Assembly: GCA_023105745.1 (NCBI GenBank)
Contig: JALGQZ010000018.1
Span: 22,342,132-22,406,131 of the forward strand
Origin: Austropuccinia psidii
Lineage: Eukaryota; Basidiomycota; Pucciniomycetes; Pucciniales; Sphaerophragmiaceae
Length of the DNA: 64,000 nucleotides
Direction: 5' to 3'
In this document: in pieces, positions 10,757 through 18,988 of the stretch
Position numbering within the stretch: position 1 is the first letter of the stretch
Layout of the letters: each line of letters opens with the position of its first letter
Notes under the pieces: model-generated
The model's input: the letters and a program-made list of their open reading frames with translations, nothing else
What the model was told of the DNA's origin: nothing
The model's database searches: none
Position numbers and translations under genes: made by a program

Positions 10757-12194
10757 TGTCAGGATGAAACTATGATAAAGGTGTAAATAGGCTAGTTACA
10801 ACTTTAACTATGTTTGTGACATGGTAAAAATGGTTATAAAGAATCTATAAGAGTTGAAGATGATTTGATTTAAGATTAAAAGGGTTTTACTATATATGAT
10901 ATAGTGGTGGTGAGCGCTGTTGAAAGCCCTGGGTGCAGCTTTATCTGTTGGGTTACAATAATAAAAGACTAAAATAATCAAGATTTATAATTACACCTGA
11001 TTATTAACCAATAGTAAAGCTGTTTTTGACAGTTTACTACATAGGTTATTCAAGAGCAGGATGAGGAGACAATTCTGGCTGTGAAAAGCCTCCTTTTTAT
11101 CCTGAAATGGGGTGAAAAAGGTGCTAGACCTTTCCACATAGAGGAAGTGAAGATTTTTCACTCTCTAGTACTGGATTGTGGTTTGAAAACATCCTTTACA
11201 GCCTGTATTGGGCTCAGATGTGGTTTTGAAACCACATCTGGGCAGTTTTCACCAATACAGGGTGAAATGTTTCATTGGGGGACCTCACAGCCTGATTCTG
11301 ACGTGTATGACATGTAGAATGCTGTACAGAAGCTCTATGGGACCCCAGTATTGACTGAAATATGAGGTATTGAAGTAAAAACAAGCTTCTTCATCTATTT
11401 GACACCTCATATTTATGGTTATGGGATATTATCCCATGGTAAGGCTGTATTGGTCAGAATATGGGATTTTGACCTTAAAACAGCTATAATTTTGTCAGTT
11501 CTTGGGATATCAACCTCAACCCTGAACCAGTATGTAGCCCTGTATGCGTTCTACACAATGGTACCTTATTTGATATGGTTATCATTAAATATGGCAAAGG
11601 TATGCCATGTACAAGACTTTTGTACATATGCGTGTTTTAGGAAAAAAGCTGTATTGAGCTTATTTGCCCCATACCTTCTGCTGTAGTTGAGATATAGGGA
11701 AGTGGATGACACCATCAGATAGCCCTGATTGTGCTCTTTCCAAAAAGACCCCACTTCAAGTATCTCACACTAAAACTGTAGAAGTTAGATGAGAGGTGAA
11801 TGTTTTGTTTACCCTTATTTGGCCTGAAATTGACCATAACTCCAGTAATATTGGTGCTAGCTCAATTTGGCTGTTACCATTGGATATCCCTGGCTTAGAG
11901 CTTCATTTTGAATACACATTTTCTGGGGTTAAGCCTCTCCTTATAGATTTTAGATGGGAGGTGAAAATTAAGATTTATGCTCAGCAATAACTTTGAGCAG
12001 GAATAACTTTGTTAGTCTTTGTCCTATGGTGATGGGACTTATATTTTCAGAAAGGGGTGAGTTTCCTCTTTCGTTTGATACTTTTTAAGCTGATTTGGCT
12101 CAGCTTCATGTTTTGGTGGTATCTTGGCTATACCATTGGTTTATGGTATTTTGGCTGTCATGCTTGTGCTCTGGTTTTGAATCACAGGCTGACA
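10757..12194 (-). mobile_element. middle LTR (3' LTR) of element Y
   Basis: 1438 bp, TGTCAGG...GCTGACA. It is followed on its right by Y's polypurine tract and pol end. Its left half closely matches LTR 18989-20426 (shared TATATATGATATAGTGG, TTGAAGATGATTTGATT), while the right halves differ. Confidence 0.92.
11202..11261. other. conserved LTR hairpin, copy in middle LTR
   Basis: Outer arms CCTGTATTGG / CCAATACAGG and inner arms CAGATGTGGTTT / AAACCACATCTG, both perfect. Confidence 0.8.
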
Positions 12195-12213
12195 TACCCT
12201 CCCTCTAAAAAAG
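12195..12213 (-). other. polypurine tract of element Y
   Basis: On the minus strand TTTTTTAGAGGGAGGGTA ends at the LTR start. Such a tract primes plus-strand DNA synthesis. The same tract occurs at 9635-9653 for element X. Confidence 0.8.
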
Positions 12214-12218
12214 GCTCA

Positions 12219-13667
12219 TCATTGATGAGACTGTTCAGTTCTGTTAGAGGCCCTGAGTCTCCTAAGATGAAGGTTCCCATCTGGTATGGAATCTTCTGCC
12301 AACCATTTGTCTTTATCAGCTGTTTGGTGTTTGAATCTGACTAAGTATTGCCTTTGATCCTTTCCATTAAGTCTGATCTTCCTGGCCCTGACAATCTTAC
12401 TCACAGGTCCTGGGGAGTCCTCCACTTCCACAATATCAGGTTTTGTGGGGTTCTTCTTCCTGGAGGGGAATTTATCCTCCTCTGTTTGGAAGTATGGTTT
12501 GACCAAACCTACTGGGAAGACTGGGTGCTTCCTGGAAGATTCCTCTGTAAGTTTGACTTCCACTGCATTCTTTCCTATCAACCTAATGATAGTGAAAGGC
12601 CGTATAAATGAGTCCCTCATCTTCTTGGGTCCTTTAAGATTATTAAAGTTCAGTGTAGACACTAGCACCTGGTCCCCTTCCTTAAAGTCAGGTTCCATGT
12701 GTGTCTTGTCCCACCTCTGCTTATTATACTCTTTTTCCTCAGCTATGCATTTGGCGGCTGTGTCACAAGCCCTCTTCCACATATCATGGAAGTCTTTGGC
12801 TGTGGGGTGGATGGTCAGAAGATTTTTCTTTAAGTGATCCACAGGCAACAGGGGATTCCACCCTTTCTCTACCACTGCAGGTGTTTTTCCTGTGGTAGAG
12901 TGCTGACTTGAATTATAAGCCAGTTGGACAGCTGGTAGAAGGGTAACCCAGTCATGGGTGTATCCCTCATGGTCCTTGTATTCCATGCCATAGGCACAGA
13001 ACCTTCTAAGGATGTCCCCCATTGTCTGGATCATCCTCTCAGCTAGCCCAACTTTTTGAGGATGGTAAGCTGTGGAAAATGCACACTTGGTGCCAAGCAT
13101 GTCATACAAGTTGGTCCAAAATTCAGATGTGAATTTTGGGTCCCTATCACCAATGATGATTTTAGGGACTCCACAGGTAGATATGATTTTATTCCAAAAT
13201 AACAGGGCAGTATCCATGGCTGTGTCCTCTTTGTGGCATGGTAGACACCTCATGCTCTTTCTGAATCTATCAACTATGATCAAGCAGGCATTGTAGTTTT
13301 CTTTGCCTCCTGGGACAAGTCCTGTAACCCAGTCCATGTTGATGGTTTCCCATGGGTGTTTGGGTTCTTCTATATGTTGAAGTAACCCATACTTCTTCCC
13401 ATGTTTCCTATTTACCTTTTGGCATCTTTCACAAGTGTTGACGTATTGTCCCAACTCTTGTTCACACTTGGGCCACAAAGCTGTGCTTGATACCCTTTCT
13501 TTGGTCCTGTCTTCACTCATGTGTCCCATATAGGGGCAGTGTTGACATTCCTGTAGGATCAGAGAGATGTGGTCTTTGTCTACCACTGTGAGTGAACTTG
13601 TGTGTTTTTCTCTGTGGTAGAGCAGGCCATCTATAAGGAAGAACTTGTTATCCTTATAGGCCCTCAA
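12219..13667 (-). CDS. integrase with C-terminal chromodomain (pol 3' part of element Y)
   Basis: 482 codons, open throughout. Residues ~20-90 form the zinc-binding region ([17 protein letters not shown]); the first His is displaced, since family members read CHDCP here. The rve core follows with catalytic Asp112 (NMDWVTGL), Asp174 ([12 protein letters not shown]) and Glu210 (GLAERMIQ). The usual HPQTDG before Glu reads HPQKVG. Residues ~330-400 carry the C-terminal integrase fold ([19 protein letters not shown]), and ~405-470 a chromodomain ([21 protein letters not shown]) that targets integration to marked chromatin. It is the 3' end of a polyprotein whose upstream parts are broken, so it is unlikely to be made as such. 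Confidence 0.88.
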   Translation of the reverse strand: MRAYKDNKFFLIDGLLYHREKHTSSLTVVDKDHISLILQECQHCPYMGHMSEDRTKERVSSTALWPKCEQELGQYVNTCERCQKVNRKHGKKYGLLQHIEEPKHPWETINMDWVTGLVPGGKENYNACLIIVDRFRKSMRCLPCHKEDTAMDTALLFWNKIISTCGVPKIIIGDRDPKFTSEFWTNLYDMLGTKCAFSTAYHPQKVGLAERMIQTMGDILRRFCAYGMEYKDHEGYTHDWVTLLPAVQLAYNSSQHSTTGKTPAVVEKGWNPLLPVDHLKKNLLTIHPTAKDFHDMWKRACDTAAKCIAEEKEYNKQRWDKTHMEPDFKEGDQVLVSTLNFNNLKGPKKMRDSFIRPFTIIRLIGKNAVEVKLTEESSRKHPVFPVGLVKPYFQTEEDKFPSRKKNPTKPDIVEVEDSPGPVSKIVRARKIRLNGKDQRQYLVRFKHQTADKDKWLAEDSIPDGNLHLRRLRASNRTEQSHQ

Positions 13668-13909
13668 ACAGGGTTCTTCCAGTGGGGATTCCAGCTCTGG
13701 ATTCCTGTACCTTTGTTGAAGGAGTTGTAGTAATATGCAACACTGTTTGTGTTTTTACAACTTCAGTACTGCATTGAAAAACTCATTGTGCAGTTCTGGG
13801 GAGCTTATCCCCAGTATGGGAGTTTCTGTTCCCTCTGAAGCAATTTTCTCACTGTCAAGGGTACCATGTTCTGGTTCCCATTCAGAAAATCTGAAGCTCT
13901 TCCTTCTAT
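13668..13909 (-). pseudogene. RNase H-integrase linker of element Y (frameshifted)
   Basis: Minus-strand reading between the RNase H and integrase blocks. It continues the polyprotein (IDRRKSFRFSEWEPE-like, LGISSPELHNEFF-like, then [15 protein letters not shown]) but changes frame and meets the stop that separates the flanking open blocks. The frame break follows 'KSHTNADG', where active relatives read LSRWPLDN and this copy HWTMSK. Confidence 0.6.
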
Positions 13910-14554
13910 CTATTTCCATGAAATGGACAGGGATCTTGGCTGCTGCTTCAGGGTCATAAGCTGGATTGCTTTTGACATTGTCCAGTGGCCATCTGCATTG
14001 GTATGACTTTTACCTTCTTTGTATATGATGGTCATGTTACCTCTATACTCCTGGATAGCTATTTGCCATCTCAGCATGTGTTTATTTGTAGTCTTCATGT
14101 TTAGTAAAGACTTCAACACTGTGCAGTCTGTGTAGACTTCAAAGACTGCACCCTCCAAATAATAATGGAGTTTCTCTAGAGCCCAGACTAGACATAGACA
14201 TTCAGTCTGGGTGGCCCCATACCTGGCTTCTGAATCTTTCAGTTGCCTAGAGATGTAACATATTAAACCCTCTCTTGGTTCACCATCCACAATTTGTCTT
14301 TGGTGAAGGGCTGCTCCTAAGCCTTGGCTACATCCTGCATCTATGTATAACTTGAATGGTAGTTCAAAGTCAGGCAAGATGAGCACAGGTGTATTTGTGA
14401 GTTCATGTTTGATCCTCTCATATGCATCCCTCCTTTCCTTGGTTATTTCAAAAACTACATCTTTTGAACATAACTTGTATAAACTACTAGTTATGTGTGC
14501 AAAGTTCTTGATGTGGTTTCTATAGTAGCTAGCAAACCCAAGGAAAGATTGCAT
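13910..14554 (-). CDS. RNase H block of element Y pol
   Basis: 214 codons beginning MQSFLGFASYYRNHI, the RT thumb/connection typical of Ty3 pol. The RNase H fold follows: LYIDAGCSQGLGAALHQ, an E in ATQTECLCLVWAL, and YTDCTVLKSLLN with a second acidic residue. It ends with the GNMTIIYKEGKSHTNAD motif, after which a frameshift adds an unrelated tail. RNase H removes the RNA template after reverse transcription. Upstream it is separated from the RT block only by one in-frame TAA (near 14663) that replaces a Gln codon (CNFG-stop-QELLALGH). Confidence 0.85.
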   Translation of the reverse strand: MQSFLGFASYYRNHIKNFAHITSSLYKLCSKDVVFEITKERRDAYERIKHELTNTPVLILPDFELPFKLYIDAGCSQGLGAALHQRQIVDGEPREGLICYISRQLKDSEARYGATQTECLCLVWALEKLHYYLEGAVFEVYTDCTVLKSLLNMKTTNKHMLRWQIAIQEYRGNMTIIYKEGKSHTNADGHWTMSKAIQLMTLKQQPRSLSISWK

Positions 14555-14662
14555 CTCTTTGATGCTCTTTGGTACTGGCTTTTGCAGTACTGCTGCTACT
14601 TTATTCTGGTCAATTGCCAGACTAAGACCTGAGACCTTATGTCCTAGAGCCAGTAACTCTTG

Positions 14663-15178
14663 TTAGCCAAAATTGCACTTTTTAAGTGAAAGTTTCAGAT
14701 TTATGGGTGTGCATTTACTTAGTACTCTGTCTATGTATTGCACATGGTCTTCCCATGTCTCTGAGTATATAATGATATCATCAATATATACCACCATCCA
14801 GCCTTCCAGTATTTCTTCTTGAAATATTGTGTCCATCATCCTTTGGAAATGGGCTGGTGCATTTCTGATGCCAAATGGCATCCTGGTATACTCATATATG
14901 CCCATATGGCATATTATTTTGAGTAATTTCATGGAGTTTGGTTTAACTCCATTTTGGTGGAAGCCTTTCATACAATCCATTTTGGTTATGTATTTGGCTT
15001 TTGCCAGTTTATCCAAGTCATGAGGTATCCTGGGTATAGGGTACCTGTCTGCTTTTGTGTAGTTATTCAGAGCTCTGAAGTCTCCACACAGTCTAGACTT
15101 GCCATCATGCCAGGTGATTAGGACAGGGGTGGTGATTTCCACTATTTCATTATGTCCAATCTTCCTGATGACATCCAT
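14663..15178 (-). CDS. reverse transcriptase block of element Y pol
   Basis: 171 codons covering the fingers and palm of a Ty3 RT: VLITWHDGKSRLCGDFRALN, DRYPIPRIP, YITKMDCMKGFHQ, YEYTRMPFGIRNAP and the catalytic box WMVVYIDDIIIYS (YIDD form). The domain continues upstream into 15203 after a single TAG, where relatives read Glu (RREF-stop-KHINELLDMD). The two catalytic Asp residues are present. Function is lost through the flanking stops. Confidence 0.88.
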   Translation of the reverse strand: MDVIRKIGHNEIVEITTPVLITWHDGKSRLCGDFRALNNYTKADRYPIPRIPHDLDKLAKAKYITKMDCMKGFHQNGVKPNSMKLLKIICHMGIYEYTRMPFGIRNAPAHFQRMMDTIFQEEILEGWMVVYIDDIIIYSETWEDHVQYIDRVLSKCTPINLKLSLKKCNFG

Positions 15179-15202
15179 GTCCAGGAGCTCATTGATATGC
15201 TT

Positions 15203-16630
15203 CTAAAATTCTCTCCTGGTTTCCAGGCTTGCTGGATAAGGAGGTCTCCTAAGCATAGGTGGATAAGGTCTTTCCACATCCAGATATAGCTCTATATCAT
15301 GGCTTTTGATTTTGCCTAATGGTTCTTCACCAATGGAAAATGCTGGTCTGTTCTTTCTCAGCATCTTCAGTAAACTTAGTTTCTGTTTAATGGTGAGGGT
15401 ATTGCTAAGCTGTCCCTCTCTGAATTCCTTCAGAAGGTCTTCTAGTGGATCTTGAGAAGATATCTGGTATATATCAAGTGAAAATTTCTTTTCCTTGCTA
15501 GTACCAATGGCAATGTGCCTATTTTTACTGTTGTAAATGTCTATGCCATACATCCTCTGGTAATCTGTTCCCAGTAAAAACCCTTGGATGTGGGCATCAT
15601 CAAGCACTACAAACTCTGGGTTGAGTCTGATATTACCCTTTCTGTGGGGTATAATTATCTCTTTGATAATTGTCCCAATGGAAGTCATCTTCCCTGATGC
15701 ACTTTTAAAGTTCTTTGCTTTAGTGCGCAAGAGCTGTTTTTCCCAATTTGGGAAGTGGTTATCCAGATAATTTTGGGCCACCATGGAGCAGTGTGCTCCA
15801 CTATCAATGATCAGTGGGTGCTGAGAATTGTTAATACAGACAGTCATCTTGGTGGCTGTTCCATGTATATATGCCATTCCTTTAGCTGGTGTAACCAGGA
15901 ATGTTTGGGCATCTTGTGTATATTTGCACAAGTTTTTGTTGGCAGTATCTTGTGGCATTCTCGCTTCCAACTGTATTTCCTGAATTTCCAGTGGGGTTTC
16001 CTCTTGGTATTCTACTAGAAATTCCTCTCTTGGTTCTTGATCATCATCAGATGGTTCTTTGATGGCATCACCCATGGAGTCTGATTCAGAATCCTCTGTT
16101 GGAGATTCTTCCTTTGGGAATTTCTCAATGGCATAGAATTTTTTCTTTGCCTTTGGACAGTTGTTGGCATAGTGGTCTGTTGCCCCACAATTGTGACAAC
16201 AATTTCTCTTCTTTGCCCCTTCTGCCACTCTTTCTTTGGGTCTGTCTTTGAACTCTACCCTGAAAGGTTGTTTCTCTTTGAAACCATGGCTCTTATATGG
16301 GGTGAATTTCCCAATATTTGTCCTTTTCCTTATGTCTTGTAAGGTGTTGGAAATGTCATCTAGAGTGCAATTTTGGTTGCATCTGCATTTTAATGCATGC
16401 TCTAGTTCTCCTGGCAGCTGTGTCAGAAGCTTGTGATTCCTCATTTGGATGTTCATCTGAGGATCGATGGCTTTAAGTCTTTTAGACTGTCTAAGACACC
16501 ACTCATATGGATCTTTGTCACACTGAGTATTTGTCATTTTCAAATGACATGGTATTCTGCCATATCCAAGTTCCATTACTGTACTTTTGGATGATTTGAC
16601 TCTTCCACCATGGCCAGTTTCTCCTGCCAT
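15203..16630 (-). CDS. gag C-terminus, zinc knuckle and protease of element Y
   Basis: 475 codons. The first ~38 residues are out of register with the gag block 16518-16970; from 'DKDPYEWCLRQSKRLKAID' on it is true gag. A CCHC knuckle NCGATDHYANNCPK (C-X2-C-X4-H-X4-C) is near residue 145, then an acidic stretch, then the aspartic protease with LIIDSGAHCSMV (D-S-G-A active site) near residue 275 and FLLGTDYQRMYGIDIY. It ends at the start of RT (PYPPMLRRPPYPASLE). Gag packages RNA; the protease cleaves the polyprotein. A frameshift near 16520 separates it from upstream gag. Confidence 0.88.
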   Translation of the reverse strand: MAGETGHGGRVKSSKSTVMELGYGRIPCHLKMTNTQCDKDPYEWCLRQSKRLKAIDPQMNIQMRNHKLLTQLPGELEHALKCRCNQNCTLDDISNTLQDIRKRTNIGKFTPYKSHGFKEKQPFRVEFKDRPKERVAEGAKKRNCCHNCGATDHYANNCPKAKKKFYAIEKFPKEESPTEDSESDSMGDAIKEPSDDDQEPREEFLVEYQEETPLEIQEIQLEARMPQDTANKNLCKYTQDAQTFLVTPAKGMAYIHGTATKMTVCINNSQHPLIIDSGAHCSMVAQNYLDNHFPNWEKQLLRTKAKNFKSASGKMTSIGTIIKEIIIPHRKGNIRLNPEFVVLDDAHIQGFLLGTDYQRMYGIDIYNSKNRHIAIGTSKEKKFSLDIYQISSQDPLEDLLKEFREGQLSNTLTIKQKLSLLKMLRKNRPAFSIGEEPLGKIKSHDIELYLDVERPYPPMLRRPPYPASLETRREF

Positions 16631-16970
16631 GGATTTCTTTCATTTCTGTGTACCATATACTAGTATGACCTTTAAATGCAGTATTCAATCTAGCAGTAAT
16701 CCAGTAGTCTGGTATGCTTGGTACATCAATGAAGAGTCCATCAATATAATCTATGAGTTCCATATGATCATACTCTCCTGATCCAGAGAATTTGGTCTGG
16801 CTTGAGGCCTCAGGAAGCTGTTTCAAGGCTTCCTTCTCTGAATAAGACATCCCATCTCCATCCTGGTATTGTGATGGAGATCTTGCCTTATTCATCAACG
16901 TGGAATCTGGTTTGATGTCATCTGGTTGATATGGATTCTCCATAACTTGGCCTTGGGGATGGGGCTTCAA
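16518..16970 (-). CDS. gag capsid-like block of element Y
   Basis: 150 codons: YSEKEALKQLPEAS, then YDHMELIDYIDGLF, WITARLNTAFKGHTSIWY, RRNWPWWKSQIIQKYSNGTW, a retrotransposon gag/capsid domain. It is colinear with D gag at 7280-7460. After 'MSFENDKYSV' it hits a stop; the correct continuation is in the frame of 15203-16630, so one small indel near 16520 breaks gag. Confidence 0.85.
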   Translation of the reverse strand: MKPHPQGQVMENPYQPDDIKPDSTLMNKARSPSQYQDGDGMSYSEKEALKQLPEASSQTKFSGSGEYDHMELIDYIDGLFIDVPSIPDYWITARLNTAFKGHTSIWYTEMKEIHGRRNWPWWKSQIIQKYSNGTWIWQNTMSFENDKYSV

Positions 16971-17338
16971 GTTATGGTAGACATTAAACAGTTTGTTTAT
17001 GTCTTGATCCAGACAATCCCTGTCCCTTTTGCTGTGGTGTTGCTCTTCAAAGACTAGATTCAGTCATTTTTTGGCTTCTTCAGAGGCTTTGCTCAATTGA
17101 GCATATCCTTCTTGAAGATTCTTCACTATCTGTTCCAAGGAGGCTTGTGTTTTTTTCATCCTCTCATGGCCAGCTTCAAGTTCTGCAAACTGCTTTGCAG
17201 ATTGTTCAGCATATTGGGACATTTGTAACCACAGTGCATCACTGTTTAAGTTACTCTCAGGTGTGACAATGTTGTGTTCAATATGAGTGGGGGTAATGTT
17301 TCTATTACTAGGACGACTGATTCTAGAGTGGTTTACAA
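16971..17338 (-). pseudogene. gag coiled-coil linker of element Y, with stops
   Basis: In frame with the flanking gag blocks but with stops (one after KNQK at 17339, one in 'EEAKK-stop-LNLVFEEQHH' near 17065). The sequence between is heptad-rich (LWLQMSQYAEQSAKQFAEL, ASLEQIVKNLQEGYAQL), a likely oligomerisation coiled coil. Confidence 0.65.
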
Positions 17339-18073
17339 CTACTTCTGGTTCTTATGTACTTCTTTCACCAAATCTAACAGCTTCTGGATCATGGGGTCTG
17401 ACTCTTTCCTCCTCTGGTTGAAGGAGGTTTTGTTCTTGCCCTTGTTTCCTTGTCTTCTCCTGGAATCTTCCTGGATTTGTGAAGAATGGTGACTCTTGGC
17501 CACTGATCTGCTGGTTTCTGAATGGTGTGAAGCCACTGGAGAGCTGATTTGGCCTGCTCCTTGTGAGCCTGAAGAAATCTGAGTAGGCCCTGTCTGGGTT
17601 AACTGTTCTTCTATAGCTTGGATAGTGGCTTGATTCTCCCTTATCCTCTGTGCCCTTGCCTCCAGGAGTCTGGACTGCCTGGTAGGATTACAACCTTTGG
17701 TGATTATCATAAGGTCTTTGAAGCCTATCTCTTTGAGACAGATCTTCTGGCAACTTGCTCCAAGTTCTACCCAGTGACTTGGCAGGTTGAACCTTTTGTT
17801 GTCCATGCTCCATTGAAATAAATCTTTGAGGAGTTGGTGGAGCTGAAGAACTTGATCCATATCCTTCCAGTCCTCTGGTTTGAGGTTCCTGTTGAATTGG
17901 AGTGTGAATGGCAAGGTTGATATTATCTCCCTCATTGTTTTTCCATCCACCACTGTGTCCAAGGTGTCCTCTTCCAGGTCTTCTGGTTCTGGACAAGCCT
18001 TCTCTGTCCTCTGGCTGGTTACTTTGGAAGCCAAGGTTTCTGAAGTATACAGGGGACATATCAGTGTTTGCAA
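17339..18073 (-). CDS. N-terminal gag-region ORF of element Y (244 codons)
   Basis: Begins MQTLICPLYTSETLAS. It has an acidic N-terminal part (EPEDLEEDTLDTVVDG), a helical middle (DWKDMDQVLQLHQLLKDLF) and a basic Ser/Gln-rich C-terminal part (SHHSETSRSVAKSHHSSQ, KNKTSFNQRRKESD). No recognised domain. It runs in frame into the coiled-coil linker and capsid block except for the stops noted there, so it is probably the gag N-terminus. A second ORF overlaps it in another frame (17688-18059). Confidence 0.7.
   Translation of the reverse strand: MQTLICPLYTSETLASKVTSQRTEKACPEPEDLEEDTLDTVVDGKTMREIISTLPFTLQFNRNLKPEDWKDMDQVLQLHQLLKDLFQWSMDNKRFNLPSHWVELGASCQKICLKEIGFKDLMIITKGCNPTRQSRLLEARAQRIRENQATIQAIEEQLTQTGPTQISSGSQGAGQISSPVASHHSETSRSVAKSHHSSQIQEDSRRRQGNKGKNKTSFNQRRKESDPMIQKLLDLVKEVHKNQK
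17688..18059 (-). CDS. overlapping alternate-frame ORF in gag of element Y
   Basis: 123 codons starting MSPVYFRNLGF, fully inside the gag N-terminal ORF but one frame over. It is rich in Arg, Gly, Gln, Ser and Pro (GLSRTRRPGRGHLGHSGGW, SSSSAPPTPQR), with no hydrophobic segment and no known domain. In my recollection of rust retroelement annotations both frames occur as predicted proteins, which could mean a dual-coding region or chance overlap. No direct evidence of expression. Confidence 0.4.
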   Translation of the reverse strand: MSPVYFRNLGFQSNQPEDREGLSRTRRPGRGHLGHSGGWKNNEGDNINLAIHTPIQQEPQTRGLEGYGSSSSAPPTPQRFISMEHGQQKVQPAKSLGRTWSKLPEDLSQRDRLQRPYDNHQRL

Positions 18074-18357
18074 GAAGTCAAAAACTTTATGTTCTTAGGG
18101 TATTTACATTTGACTGTGCCTTGTACAAATTTGTTATCTGCTGATTTGGGCATTTTGCCTTTGGAGGTTACAACTGGGTTAATAATTGTAATTTTTCCTG
18201 TACAAGTGGTTAAGGTTGGTTTACCTTGTATTGATGCAGAGTTTTGTGGTTTTATACTCCTCTGAGTGGCTATTGGAGTCCACTTCTTGGCTGTGATGAG
18301 ACCTTCACTGTGCCTCTTTCCTTTGCCCTTGCTGCCCTCTGGTTCTGAGGGTGTCAC
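18061..18357 (-). CDS. leader ORF of element Y (98 codons)
   Basis: Starts MTPSEPEGSKGKGKRHSE and ends FLTSCKH just before the gag-region ORFs. Very basic and Ser/Thr-rich; no domain recognised. It could be the first part of the gag reading, broken from it by a frame change at about 18065, or a chance ORF in the leader. Confidence 0.35.
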   Translation of the reverse strand: MTPSEPEGSKGKGKRHSEGLITAKKWTPIATQRSIKPQNSASIQGKPTLTTCTGKITIINPVVTSKGKMPKSADNKFVQGTVKCKYPKNIKFLTSCKH

Positions 18358-18973
18358 TGGTGTGTTGGCCTGTGACTGGGTCTCAAGTGGGGTTTAATTT
18401 TATTCCACTCAATTAAGGTAGGAAAAAGAGGGCTTATGTCAGTTAAGACTTCTCAAAAATGCTGGTTTTGCATGTCTAAAATTGGCCTCTGGGCTTGTAT
18501 GTTACTACAATATGCCCTGTATAATGACAGTGTAATTGAATCAACAATTCCACATCAGAATTACAGCTTTTGGTACCCTTTCACACTGTTTGTGTGCCAG
18601 TATCCCACACATACACTTGTGATTTTCAAGTGTAATCTGAATAAGTGGCTCTGTATAAGTGTAATTGAGTTAACAATACACTTAACCACGCCTCAACTGA
18701 TGGTTTTTTGGTCAGAGTTGTCCTTACTCAATCAAGAATACAGGACTTATTGATGGCTTTTGTGTTTTTATATGTAAACACGCCAAAAATAAAGGTTTTT
18801 GTGGGTATTAACCACATGGTAAGTACTCTTATAATATGAGTATTAAAGTAAAAATAATATATAAAAGAAAAATTTTCAAACAAAAATACGCCTAGAAAGA
18901 TAAAACAATTGTCAGAAATAAAGAATAAGAGAGAAAACTTACTTATAAGGTCCAAAACAAAGTTTAAAACATG
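18358..18973 (-). other. untranslated leader of element Y
   Basis: The stretch between the primer-binding site and the first ORF shows no reading frame of note on the minus strand. It is expected to hold the 5' untranslated leader of the genomic RNA. Confidence 0.5.
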
Positions 18974-18985
18974 GCCAGGCCCCCA
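18974..18985 (-). other. primer-binding site of element Y
   Basis: On the minus strand TGGGGGCCTGGC starts three bases after the 5' LTR end (18989). It is the same 12-mer as the PBS of element D at 3806-3817. Confidence 0.8.
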
Positions 18986-18988
18986 AAA

